This document shows, piece by piece, positions 16,971 through 25,177 of a stretch of 64,000 bases of DNA (position 1 is the first letter of the stretch; every line of letters starts with the position of its first letter). The stretch is from Paraburkholderia sp. CNPSo 3274 (GTDB lineage: Bacteria > Pseudomonadota > Gammaproteobacteria > Burkholderiales > Burkholderiaceae), in the NCBI RefSeq assembly GCF_024206475.1, contig NZ_JAMBPR010000004.1, forward strand, positions 62,001 through 126,000, written 5' to 3'. The position numbers were made by a program, and so were the translations under genes. The notes below the pieces were generated by a model that ran no database searches, was not told the origin of the DNA, and saw only the letters and a list, made by a program, of their open reading frames with translations.

Positions 16971-17258
16971 GGCTTGTTCACATTCATAACGGGCTTGCGC
17001 TGGCCGCCGGAAGGGCCGAGCGCAAGGACTGTGACGAAGCGAATACTCGACGTATTCGTGAGGAGCATGACGCAGCGATCGGCCCTTCTGGCGGCCAGCC
17101 CGTGGAATAAAATTCAAAGTTTGGGGAACGTGCCTTGCCGGCTGCATTGCGGCGTCGCGCGTCGCTTGTTTGGCTCGGCCAAACGGCGCGCCACCCTCCT
17201 TGCAATACAGCCGGCAAGGCACGTTCGCAAGCCCGTTATGAATGTGAACAAGCCCTAA
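16967..17258. mobile_element. Miniature inverted-repeat element (MITE-like) with nested palindromes
   Basis: Perfect 33-bp terminal inverted repeats occupy 16967-16999 and 17226-17258; the left one starts TTAGGGCTTGTTCACATTC. Inside are two further inverted pairs: 17000-17019 with 17079-17098 (20 bp, one mismatch) and 17126-17150 with 17202-17226 (25 bp, one mismatch). The first encloses a GAATAC/GTATTC hairpin and the second a GTTTGGC/GCCAAAC hairpin. A TA dinucleotide flanks GGGCTTG and CAAGCCC at both ends, as expected for a TA target duplication. No transposase is encoded. The element starts in the stop codon of one oxidase gene and ends at the start codon of the next. Confidence 0.85.
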
Positions 17259-18562
17259 TGACACTCGACCTCGACGCCCAGGCGGACGCCCTCGCCCGCC
17301 ACTCGTACTACGAAGCCACCGCCACGCGCCCCGCCGACGACGAGCCCATGCTCGAAGGCACGCTCGACGCCGACGTCTGCGTGATCGGCGCGGGTTTCGC
17401 CGGGCTCTCGGTCGCGCTCGAGTGCCGCGCGCGCGGCCTGTCGGTCGTGGTGCTCGACGCGCATCGTCCCGGCTGGGGTGCCTCGGGCCGCAATGGCGGG
17501 CAGACGCTCGTGGGCTTCGCCAAAGACGAAGTACTCGAAAAGCAACTCGGCGAACAGGGCATACGCGCGGCGTGGGCGCTCTCCATCGAGGGCGTGAACC
17601 TCGTGCGCGAACGCATTGCGCGCTATGGTATAGATTGCGACTTCACGCCGGGTTATCTGACCGTTGCAACGAAAACAAAGCGCGTGCCGGACCTGCGCGC
17701 GTGGATGGACGCCGCTCGCACGCGCTGGGGCTACGATCGCCTCGAATGGCTCGACACCGATGCCACGCGCGCACGCGTGGCATCGCAGCGTTATATCGCG
17801 GGCGTCTACGATCCGGTCTCGGGGCATCTTCATCCACTCAAGTACTGTCTTGGCCTCGCTGCCGCCGCGCGACGCGAAGGCGCGCAACTCTTCGCGCATA
17901 CGCGTGCGCTCGAAGTCGTACGCGGTGCCCGGCCCGTGGTCAAAACGGCGCACGGCGAAGTACGCTGCCGCTTCGTGGTGTCGTGCTGCAACGCCGCTCC
18001 GGGCGGCGTGCTGCCCGACAGCGTGGCCGCGCGCATCGCGCCCATTGCGTCGTACATCATCGCGACCGAACCGCTGGGGCGTGAAATGGCTGACTCGTTG
18101 ATCGCGCAACGTTCCGCCGTGTGCGACAACAACTTCTTTCTCGACTATTTCCGCGTCTCGGCGGACGACCGCATGCTGTTCGGCGGGCGCGCCGATTCGA
18201 CAGGCGCCGCGCCCGAGCGCCTTACGGCGGCCATGCAAACGCGCATGAGCGATACGTTCCCGCAGCTCGCCGGCGCGCGCGTGGAATACGCGTGGGGCGG
18301 CTTTGTCGATGTCACGCGCAACCGCGCGCCAGACTTCGGCGCGATCGACCCGAATTATTACTATGTGCAAGGCTTTTCGGGGCACGGTGTCGCGCTCACA
18401 GGCATTGCGGGGCGTCTCGTTGCGCAGGCCATCGTCGGCGAGCGCACCTCGTTCGATCTGTTCGCGCGGCTCCGGCACGCGCGCTTCCCCGGCGGACACG
18501 CGTGGCGGCGGCCCGCGATCGAAGTCGGCATGCTCTACCACCGCGTGATGGAAATGTTCTGA
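17258..18562 (+). CDS. FAD-dependent oxidoreductase, PuuB-type, copy 2
   Basis: A 434-residue DAO-family flavoprotein clearly paralogous to the preceding gene. The FAD fold VCVIGAGFAGLSVALECRAR is near residue 37, with GWGASGRNGGQTLVGF and the C-terminal VQGFSGHGVALTGIAG. Both proteins start their homologous part with EG-LDADVCV. It probably oxidises gamma-glutamylputrescine or a related polyamine. The ATG at 17258 falls on the last base of the miniature element; the sequence before it, AACAAGCCCTA, is element sequence and offers no good ribosome site. Either translation is weak, or it depends on coupling or on structure in the element. A downstream start would remove conserved residues. Confidence 0.82.
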   Translation: MTLDLDAQADALARHSYYEATATRPADDEPMLEGTLDADVCVIGAGFAGLSVALECRARGLSVVVLDAHRPGWGASGRNGGQTLVGFAKDEVLEKQLGEQGIRAAWALSIEGVNLVRERIARYGIDCDFTPGYLTVATKTKRVPDLRAWMDAARTRWGYDRLEWLDTDATRARVASQRYIAGVYDPVSGHLHPLKYCLGLAAAARREGAQLFAHTRALEVVRGARPVVKTAHGEVRCRFVVSCCNAAPGGVLPDSVAARIAPIASYIIATEPLGREMADSLIAQRSAVCDNNFFLDYFRVSADDRMLFGGRADSTGAAPERLTAAMQTRMSDTFPQLAGARVEYAWGGFVDVTRNRAPDFGAIDPNYYYVQGFSGHGVALTGIAGRLVAQAIVGERTSFDLFARLRHARFPGGHAWRRPAIEVGMLYHRVMEMF

Positions 18563-18677
18563 CGCGGCACGCCCTGCACGTTCTCCCGGCCTGTTATACC
18601 CTTGCGAAAGTCCGCCGCCCTCGCGCGGCGCACGCACTTCCTCTGCTTGAATCGCCTTTTCGCCAGGAGCAACAGCA

Positions 18678-19652
18678 ATGGATTACGTCAGGTTCGGCTC
18701 GACAGGTCTGCAGGTTTCGCGTCTTTGCCTCGGTTGCATGACCTACGGCGCGCCCGAGCGCGGCACGCACCCGTGGACGCTCGGCGAAGACGCCAGCCGC
18801 CCGCTCATCCGCCAGGCGCTCGACGCCGGCATCAACTTCTTCGACACCGCGAACACCTACTCGGACGGCACCTCGGAGGAGATTGTCGGGCGCGCGCTGC
18901 GCGACTTCGTCAAGCGCGACGACATCGTGCTCGCCACGAAGGTTTACAACCGCATGCGGCCCGGTCCGAACGGCCAGGGTCTTTCGCGCAAGGCCATCCT
19001 CACGGAAATCGACCATAGCCTCAAACGGCTCGGCACCGATTACGTCGATCTCTATCAGATCCATCGCTGGGACTACAACACGCCCATCGAAGAAACGCTC
19101 GAAGCGCTGCACGATGTGGTGAAGGCCGGCAAGGCGCGCTATATCGGCGCTTCGTCCATGCACGCCTGGCAGTTCAGCAAGGCGCTCTACACGTCGCGCC
19201 TGAACGGCTGGACCGAGTTCGTGAGCATGCAGGACCACGTGAACCTCCTGTATCGCGAGGAAGAGCGTGAAATGCTGCCGCTATGCGCCGATCAGGGCAT
19301 TGCCGTGATGCCGTGGAGCCCGCTCGCGCGCGGCCGCCTCACGCGCGACTGGAACGAAACAAGCGAGCGCGAGGCCAGCGACAAGTTCGGCAAGACACTC
19401 TACGGCGCCGATGCGGACAAAGCCATCATCGATGCGGTCGCAACCATCGCCCGTGCGCACAACGTCTCGCGTGCGCAGGTTGCGCTCGCCTGGCTGCTGC
19501 ACAAGCCCAGCATCACTTCGCCGATCATCGGCGCGTCGAAACCGCAGCATCTCGAAGACGCTGTCGCGGCGCTCTCGCTCAAGCTTTCCGACGAAGAGAT
19601 CAAGACGCTCGAAGCGCCCTATCTGCCGCATGGGATCGCGGGCCATCAGTAA
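18678..19652 (+). CDS. Aldo/keto reductase
   Basis: A 324-residue AKR with the catalytic tetrad visible: Asp in FFDTANTYSDG, Tyr in the same segment, Lys in VLATKVYN and His in QIHRWD. The C-terminal cofactor segment SPIIGASKPQHLEDA is present. It is closest in style to the YajO/YghZ-like bacterial reductases that reduce small aldehydes with NADPH. It follows the oxidase by 115 bp and may belong to the same transcription unit, perhaps removing reactive aldehydes, although this is inferred. Its last 53 bp overlap the convergent MocR gene in antisense. Confidence 0.88.
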   Translation: MDYVRFGSTGLQVSRLCLGCMTYGAPERGTHPWTLGEDASRPLIRQALDAGINFFDTANTYSDGTSEEIVGRALRDFVKRDDIVLATKVYNRMRPGPNGQGLSRKAILTEIDHSLKRLGTDYVDLYQIHRWDYNTPIEETLEALHDVVKAGKARYIGASSMHAWQFSKALYTSRLNGWTEFVSMQDHVNLLYREEEREMLPLCADQGIAVMPWSPLARGRLTRDWNETSEREASDKFGKTLYGADADKAIIDAVATIARAHNVSRAQVALAWLLHKPSITSPIIGASKPQHLEDAVAALSLKLSDEEIKTLEAPYLPHGIAGHQ

Positions 19653-21132
19653 GCGATGAAGCCGCTGGCAGACGCTCGCGCACGATGCGCGCGAGCGTCT
19701 GCATGAGCGTGTCGGCAACCTGCGGCGGCGTCTCCGCATAGCCGAGCAGGAAGCCGTTGTAGCGCGTGGCGTCCGGTGCATCGACGCAATACGCGCTCAA
19801 TGGCGAGAGATGCAGGCCATGTGCGCGCGCGGCTTCGCTCACATCGGCGTCAGAGAGCGGCGCGTCGAGGCGTACGCTCAAATGCATGCCGCCCGCGTCC
19901 GCCGACACCGTCATCATGCCGGCCAGATGTTTATCGATTGCGGCGACCAGACCGTCACGGCGCTCTTCGTAGAGCTTGCGCATGCGCCGCAAATGGCGCG
20001 CGTAGCGCCCGCTTTCGATGAATTCCGCCAGCGCCAGTTGTTCCGCCACGCGCCCCTGGCGCACGAGCGTGTGATGCGCCTGCGCGAACTGCGCCGCCAC
20101 ACGCTGCGGCACGATCATGAAGCCGATGCGCAGCGCCGGAAAAAGCGTCTTGCTGAACGTGCCGAGATAGATCACGGGCGCGTCGTCGGCGAGGCCCTGG
20201 ATCGACGGCAGCGGCGGCCCGTCGTGGCGCAGCTCGCTGTCGTAGTCGTCCTCGACGATCCACGCGCCGCACGCGCGCGCTTGCTCGATCAGCGCGAGCC
20301 GCCGCTCGAGGCTCAGCACGCAGCCAAGTGGATACTGGTGCGACGGCGTGAGATAGACGAGTCGTGGTGGCCGCTCACGCCAGTCCTCTGGGCGCGCCGC
20401 CATGCCCGCCGCATCCACGCTCATCGGCACGAGTTCCAGCCCCGCAGCCGTAAACGCCACGCGCGCGCCCAGATAGCCCGGATTTTCGATCCACGCACGT
20501 TCGCCTTCGTCCGCGAAGAGACGCGCGCACAGGTCGAGGCTCGACTGCGTGCCGTCCGTGACGAACACCTGGCCGGGCTGGCAGCGCACGCCGCGCGAAA
20601 CTCGCACATATTGTGCAATCGCCTGACGCAGCGCGGGCATGCCAGCGCTGTCGCCATAGCCGAGATCGTGCGCGCGCAACTCGCGCAACGCGCGTTCGAC
20701 CGCCGTACGCCATTGCGCGTAGGGGAACGCGTCCAGCGCGGGCACGCCGGGGCGCAGCGCCTTCGAACCATCGCGGCCCGAGCGGCGCGGCGGCAGTTCG
20801 CGCACGCGGCGCGCAAGCGCAGGTACGGGATCCTCGCGCTGTGCGGCTTGTGCCGGCGTTACCGCTGCACCGGCGCTGACTGCGTTGACGACCGAACCGT
20901 GGCGCGTAGCGCTGACGAAGCCCTCTTCCACGAGCCGCTCATACGCATAGAGCACCGAATTGCGCGCAATGCCGAGTTGCTCCGCGAGCGCGCGGCTCGA
21001 CGCGAGGCGCGTGCCGCGGCCAATGTCGCCGTCGAGAATCGCGCGGCGCAGGCTCTCGTAAAGCAGGTCCTGCTGCGTGAGCTTGCGCACGGCGCGCTTC
21101 GCATAGGCCGTCATCATCAACGCGTAGTCCAA
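19600..21132 (-). CDS. MocR-type regulator (GntR HTH fused to aminotransferase domain)
   Basis: A 510-residue fusion. A winged-helix GntR domain covers about residues 15-85 (LYESLRRAILDG...LASSRALAEQLGIARNSVLYAYERL). It is followed after a linker by a fold-type I aminotransferase-like domain with the PLP lysine in TFSKTLFPALRIGF. MocR proteins use PLP or a PLP adduct to sense vitamin B6 or amino compounds; PdxR and GabR are known examples. The position beside polyamine catabolism makes a GabR-like role plausible, but the divergent neighbour is an acetyltransferase. Two other Met codons lie within the first seven residues, so the start is uncertain by up to 18 nt. The 3' end overlaps the aldo/keto reductase gene. 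Confidence 0.9.
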   Translation of the reverse strand: MDYALMMTAYAKRAVRKLTQQDLLYESLRRAILDGDIGRGTRLASSRALAEQLGIARNSVLYAYERLVEEGFVSATRHGSVVNAVSAGAAVTPAQAAQREDPVPALARRVRELPPRRSGRDGSKALRPGVPALDAFPYAQWRTAVERALRELRAHDLGYGDSAGMPALRQAIAQYVRVSRGVRCQPGQVFVTDGTQSSLDLCARLFADEGERAWIENPGYLGARVAFTAAGLELVPMSVDAAGMAARPEDWRERPPRLVYLTPSHQYPLGCVLSLERRLALIEQARACGAWIVEDDYDSELRHDGPPLPSIQGLADDAPVIYLGTFSKTLFPALRIGFMIVPQRVAAQFAQAHHTLVRQGRVAEQLALAEFIESGRYARHLRRMRKLYEERRDGLVAAIDKHLAGMMTVSADAGGMHLSVRLDAPLSDADVSEAARAHGLHLSPLSAYCVDAPDATRYNGFLLGYAETPPQVADTLMQTLARIVRERLPAASSLTDGPRSHAADRALRAS

Positions 21133-21142
21133 ACCCGTGGCT

Positions 21143-21176
21143 CCATTGTTTTATGTTTCGGTGGGACTAACAATGG
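21143..21176. promoter_or_regulatory. Inverted repeat in MocR/acetyltransferase divergent region
   Basis: CCATTGTT (21143-21150) and AACAATGG (21169-21176) form a perfect 8-bp inverted repeat with an 18-bp spacer, within the 108-bp divergent intergenic region. It is a candidate MocR operator; binding is inferred only from position. Confidence 0.4.
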
Positions 21177-21240
21177 TGCCACAAGTCGCTTACGCTTGGG
21201 AGTTTGGGCAAGCCTGTCAACAAGGAGAAGGAGACAACAC

Positions 21241-21705
21241 ATGACCGACACGACGCTTCAAGTCCGCGCCGTCGCGCCCGACGATTTCGATGCATGGCTG
21301 CCGCTCTGGGACGGCTACAACCGCTTTTACGGCCGCTTCGACGCAACCGCGCTGCCGGAACACATCACGCGCACGACCTGGTCGCGCTTCTTCGACGGCT
21401 ACGAGCCCATGCACGCGCTCATCGCTGTGCGCGGCGAGCGCGTGCTCGGCCTCGTGCACTTCATCTATCACCGCAACACGATTCTGGAAGGGCCGATCTG
21501 CTATTTGCAGGATCTCTTCACCGTAGAAGACGCGCGCGGCCAGGGCGTGGGCCGCGCGCTGATCGAAGCCGTGTATGCGCACGCGAAGGCGTCGAATTCG
21601 TCGCGCGTATACTGGCACACGCATGAGACGAATCACACGGCGATGCGGCTTTACGACGACGTGGCCGTGAAGCCTGGTTTCGTCATGTACCGCAAGGACG
21701 TTTGA
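21241..21705 (+). CDS. GNAT-family N-acetyltransferase
   Basis: A 154-residue GNAT protein. The acetyl-CoA loop is seen as ARGQGVGRALIEAV (motif A, Q/RxxGxG/A) near residue 98, preceded by the beta-strand ICYLQDLFTVED. Length fits a single GNAT domain. The ATG at 21241 follows a strong AAGGAGA site; the same frame is open far upstream only as antisense of the MocR gene. It is divergent from MocR and probably controlled by it. The substrate is unknown; small amines or polyamines are possible from context. Confidence 0.88.
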   Translation: MTDTTLQVRAVAPDDFDAWLPLWDGYNRFYGRFDATALPEHITRTTWSRFFDGYEPMHALIAVRGERVLGLVHFIYHRNTILEGPICYLQDLFTVEDARGQGVGRALIEAVYAHAKASNSSRVYWHTHETNHTAMRLYDDVAVKPGFVMYRKDV

Positions 21706-21723
21706 CAAGGCATGCGAAGCGCC

Positions 21724-22305
21724 TCAGGCGAGATCCTTGAGTAACGAGGCGCGCACCTCGCCGTCGATGGTCTGCGTCGGTACGCGGTAGTTCGGATGAT
21801 CGCAGCCTATCGTGAGCGTGGCGCCTTCGCGCAAGCGCGTTTTCATCTGCCGCGTGAGTTCGAACCGAACGAAATGCACCGCCGAAGTCTTTTCGGCGTT
21901 CTCGCGTTCGAGGTCCTCATCGGCAATCGCGTAGACGGGCGGCTCGCCATCCACCTGAACGAACACCTTGTCCTCTATGCCGATAAGCCGCGCAAGCGCC
22001 GCGCGCCGCTCGACTTCACTCTCGTATTCGAGCTGCATGGTCGCCTTCAGGTTGCCGCCGTCGGGCACGAGCGGCAGATAGGCCGCGAGTTCGCCCTGAA
22101 TGCCGTCTTCGTCGAAGATCTTTTCGATGTGCAGCATCTCCTGGATCTGGTAGCGAATCGTGGTCTCGTCCTCGAACAGGAACGTGAGGTGATTGCCGAG
22201 CGATACCACGCGCTGCTTCTTGTGCTCGATGATGCGTTTGCGCATATCGCCCCGCACCCTGGCGTAGGCTTCCAGCGTCAACAGCGAATTTCTCGCGATC
22301 GTCAT
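21724..22305 (-). CDS. DUF3501-family protein
   Basis: A 193-residue cytoplasmic protein of unknown function. Features seen are an N-terminal MTIARNSLLTLEAY, a Met/Ile-rich IRYQIQEMLHIEKIF segment and a C-terminal LTIGCDHPNYRVP. The recognisable combination with the two genes read before it (Fe-S oxidoreductase and rubrerythrin) is a recurrent module in Proteobacteria, and DUF3501 proteins are known chiefly from it. The gap to the upstream Fe-S gene is 39 bp, so cotranscription is expected. There is no signal peptide and no membrane segment. A function in electron transfer or in assembly of the partner is inference. Confidence 0.8.
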   Translation of the reverse strand: MTIARNSLLTLEAYARVRGDMRKRIIEHKKQRVVSLGNHLTFLFEDETTIRYQIQEMLHIEKIFDEDGIQGELAAYLPLVPDGGNLKATMQLEYESEVERRAALARLIGIEDKVFVQVDGEPPVYAIADEDLERENAEKTSAVHFVRFELTRQMKTRLREGATLTIGCDHPNYRVPTQTIDGEVRASLLKDLA

Positions 22306-22344
22306 GAGTCGTGCCTCGTGAATGTTGCGTGGTGGCGTCGGGGC

Positions 22345-23697
22345 CTAAATGCCATAGGCGCGGCGCAGCAAGGTAATGGGATGAGCGAGCGGCGGCTCGC
22401 CTAGCTGGTTCTCTTCGATGCCCTGCGCAATGTGATGCCCCGCGAGCTGGCAATCGGACGAGATGAAGTTCGGCCCGGCCTGGCCTGGCTCGGCCTGCGC
22501 CATCTGCTTGAACACGGGCGTGCCGATCTTCATCGACATGGCGTGGAACTCCTTCTTCACGCCGAACGTGCCCGCGTGGCCCGAACAGCGCTCGACCACG
22601 GTGACTTTCGTTTCGGGCACGAGCGAAAGCAGGTCGAAAGTCTTGCGGCCGATGTTCTGCACGCGCGCATGACACGGCACGTGATACGACACGTTGCCAA
22701 GCGGCTCGCGGAAATCGGTCTTCAGCAGGCCGTCGCGATGACGCGCCACGAGATACTCGAACGGGTCCCAGAACGCGTCGCTCACGGCTTTCGTGTTGGC
22801 GTCGTCGGGGAACATCAGCGGCAGCTCGTGCTTGTACATGAGCACGCAGCTCGGCACCGCGCCGATCAGCGCATAACCTTCGCGCGCGTAACGCGCGAGC
22901 ATCGGCATGTTCTGCGACTGCTTGTGCGCCACGCCCTCCAGATTGCCCTGCTCCAGCAGCGGCATGCCGCAGCACCATTCGCTCTTCACCAGCTCGTAGG
23001 GAATCTCATTGTGGTCGAGCACAGCGAGCAGATCGTGGCCAATGCCGGGCTCGTTGAAATTCACGTAGCAGGTCGCATAAATGGCGACCTTGCCCGGCGT
23101 GCGTTCGCCGTCGCGCACCTCGCTCGATGCCGCCCGTTTTGCAACGTTACGAAACTTGTGCGTGGCGAAGTCGGGCAGCCACGCCTTGCGGTCGACGCCC
23201 AGCATGTCTTCCATCGCGCCGCGCATCGCCTTCGTGTGATTGATCGCGTTGACCGTTTGCGTGACGACGGGAATGCCGGCGATCTGGCCGAGCGCGTCGG
23301 TATTCGAGAGCACGCGGTCGCGCAGCTTCACTTCGCCCTTGCGATAGTGAACGGCCTTGGCGCGCAGCATGAGATGCGGAAAGTCCACATTCCACGGATG
23401 CGGCGGCACGTAGGGGCACTTCGTCATGTAGCAGAGATCGCACAGATAGCACTGGTCGACGACTTTGTCGAACGATGCCTTGTCGACGTCGTGTGCTTCG
23501 CCGCTATCGGTTTCATCGACAAGATCGAACAGCGCGGGAAACGCGCCGCATAGCGACACGCAGCGCCGGCAGCCCGCACAGATATCGAACACGCGCGCGA
23601 GTTCCGTATCGAGCTGGGCCTGGTCGTAAAAAGCGTCGGAGCGCCAGTCGAGCGGATGGCGGGTGGGCGCTTCGAGACTGCCTTCCTTGTGGGGCAT
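22345..23697 (-). CDS. Fe-S oxidoreductase with HdrD/GlpC-like domains
   Basis: A 450-residue iron-sulfur protein. Two [4Fe-4S] ferredoxin motifs occur near the N-terminus, CAGCRRCVSLC and CYLCDLCYMTKCP, followed by the Cys-rich CCG domains of heterodisulfide-reductase type: EWCCGMPLLEQGN is canonical, and the second is a variant with ERCSGHAGTFG. The same architecture occurs in GlpC and glycolate oxidase GlcF, which carry electrons from a dehydrogenase to quinone or another acceptor. The ribosome site AAGGAGA precedes the ATG. It lies between rubrerythrin and DUF3501 genes in one operon, suggesting delivery or removal of electrons during peroxide detoxification. No membrane segment is seen. 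Confidence 0.88.
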   Translation of the reverse strand: MPHKEGSLEAPTRHPLDWRSDAFYDQAQLDTELARVFDICAGCRRCVSLCGAFPALFDLVDETDSGEAHDVDKASFDKVVDQCYLCDLCYMTKCPYVPPHPWNVDFPHLMLRAKAVHYRKGEVKLRDRVLSNTDALGQIAGIPVVTQTVNAINHTKAMRGAMEDMLGVDRKAWLPDFATHKFRNVAKRAASSEVRDGERTPGKVAIYATCYVNFNEPGIGHDLLAVLDHNEIPYELVKSEWCCGMPLLEQGNLEGVAHKQSQNMPMLARYAREGYALIGAVPSCVLMYKHELPLMFPDDANTKAVSDAFWDPFEYLVARHRDGLLKTDFREPLGNVSYHVPCHARVQNIGRKTFDLLSLVPETKVTVVERCSGHAGTFGVKKEFHAMSMKIGTPVFKQMAQAEPGQAGPNFISSDCQLAGHHIAQGIEENQLGEPPLAHPITLLRRAYGI

Positions 23698-23844
23698 GAC
23701 GTCTCCTTCTTTTATTTATCAGCCAAATACGCGGCTAAACGAGCGCGCGCGTATGCGCGCCGGTGCTTGCCCGGCACGCGAAACAAAAACAGCGCGCGCG
23801 TCATGGATGCGTGCCGTAAAGCACGCGGCGACGCTCAATCCGCC

Positions 23845-24267
23845 TCAATCGGCCAGCACGTCCAGCGCCTTCGTATAGCGGTTGGCGTGGCTGCGCTCCG
23901 CCTTGGCCAGTGTCTCGAACCAGTTCGCGATTTCGTCGAAGCCTTCGTCGCGCGCGACCTTGGCCATGCCGGGGTACATGTCGGTGTATTCGTGCGTTTC
24001 GCCCGCAATTGCCGCCTGCAGATTCTGACGCGAGCTGCCGAACGGCAGCCCGGTTGCCGGGTCGCCTACCGCTTCCAGATATTCGAGGTGGCCGTGCGCG
24101 TGGCCGGTTTCGCCTTCGGCGGTCGAGCGAAACAGTGCCGCGACATCGTTTTGTCCTTCTACGTCGGCCTTGGCTGCGAAATACAGATAACGGCGGTTGG
24201 CCTGTGATTCGCCGGCAAATGCATCCTTGAGGTTCTGTTCCGTCTTCGAGCCCTTTAGCTGTGCCAT
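23845..24267 (-). CDS. Rubrerythrin-family diiron protein (no rubredoxin domain)
   Basis: A 140-residue ferritin-like four-helix protein. Diiron ligand motifs are visible as [37 protein letters not shown] and [10 protein letters not shown], the E/ExxH pattern of rubrerythrin. The C-terminal rubredoxin Cys4 domain of classical rubrerythrin is absent, so electrons must come from a partner, plausibly the Fe-S protein encoded 147 bp downstream. The ATG at 24267 is chosen because GGAGG lies 5 nt before it; an in-frame ATG at 24279 would put that GGAGG inside the gene. It likely reduces hydrogen peroxide in the cytoplasm. Confidence 0.9.
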   Translation of the reverse strand: MAQLKGSKTEQNLKDAFAGESQANRRYLYFAAKADVEGQNDVAALFRSTAEGETGHAHGHLEYLEAVGDPATGLPFGSSRQNLQAAIAGETHEYTDMYPGMAKVARDEGFDEIANWFETLAKAERSHANRYTKALDVLAD

Positions 24268-24359
24268 CTGTGCCTCCATCGTTCGACCTGATATGTGGGG
24301 ACGCGACGCAATTCGCCTTCGTGCAATGCAGCATGCGCGGGCGACTTCGCCGCACTATT

Positions 24360-24388
24360 AATCTAGGTTGTGGCGTTTGTGTTCCCAA
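24360..24388 (-). promoter_or_regulatory. Candidate sigma-70 promoter of the rubrerythrin operon
   Basis: On the minus strand TTGGGA (24383-24388) and TAGATT (24360-24365) have an ideal 17-bp spacer. A start near 24353 would give a leader of about 85 nt. Confidence 0.5.
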
Positions 24389-24574
24389 TTGTGATTTTCA
24401 ATCCCCGCGATAGCGTAGCCGGGTTTACGCGGGCAGAAATGGACACAAAGGGGGCCGGCCCAGGCACGCGCCATGCTCGCGACGATCTGTCCTGCACTCT
24501 TCACTTTGCGCGCGCGCGGAGTCGTCCTAGACTTTGAAATTGCCGACGCGCCCGATCAATTTTGCGGAGATGCC

Positions 24575-24934
24575 ATGCGACTTACGATCCTGATCAACGG
24601 TTCCGATCCGACCGTCAATCACGACTATGCAGTGCTCTGGCTCGACACCGACCAGCAACGCTGGTCCCGCGAGTCTCACGAAGGGATCGACCTGCCAGAA
24701 TGGGGTGAATTGCGCGATGTGAATGGTGTCACGTCGCTATGCGCGCCGCTCGAAAACGAGCCGCTGTGCACGCTACGCGGCCTGCATGTGAACCGCCGCC
24801 AGGAAATCAGTTCGGCACACGGCGACGCGACATGGTCGTGCGAAACCTCGCACTCGCCGATGGAAGGCCAATGGCGCCTCCAGGCCGTGGACCGCCAGAT
24901 GGTCCGCGCCGAGCATTCGCTTTTTGCAGGCTGA
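24575..24934 (+). CDS. Conserved Burkholderiales hypothetical protein (DUF3564-like)
   Basis: A 119-residue small acidic protein starting MRLTILINGSD. It has no signal peptide, membrane segment or Cys motif, and several Trp residues (in LWLDTDQQRWSRES, LPEWGE, DATWSCE, GQWRLQ) suggest a compact beta-rich fold. The ATG at 24575 is preceded by GCGGAGA; the open frame continues upstream, but with residues that look untranslated. I recall similar proteins named DUF3564 in Burkholderia, which is a weak identification. It is divergent from the rubrerythrin operon and shares its regulatory region. Confidence 0.7.
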   Translation: MRLTILINGSDPTVNHDYAVLWLDTDQQRWSRESHEGIDLPEWGELRDVNGVTSLCAPLENEPLCTLRGLHVNRRQEISSAHGDATWSCETSHSPMEGQWRLQAVDRQMVRAEHSLFAG

Positions 24935-25177
24935 GTCGTTGTTGATGATCTAATCGATTGAATGCAGGCGGCATCATTTGCCGCCTCGCTCCTCGCGCAG
25001 CAACGCAACGCTGCCGCGCTCATTGCATCTGCTTGTGCATCACCTCTCGCTTGCGCCCGCCCACCTCGCGGGCGCGCGTTTTTTTGCGCCGCGCTTTGCT
25101 CCCGCCTCCACCTGCCGCCATGCGCCCGCTATACTTTCAGCCCGCTTGATCCCACCCCAGTCCAGTCTGTCATTTCG

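Noticed and set aside
16974..17258. A 94-residue open frame lying wholly inside the miniature element
   Set aside because: Its two ends are encoded by the two arms of the inverted repeat, and the opposite strand also has a nearly full-length open frame; no ribosome site is present.
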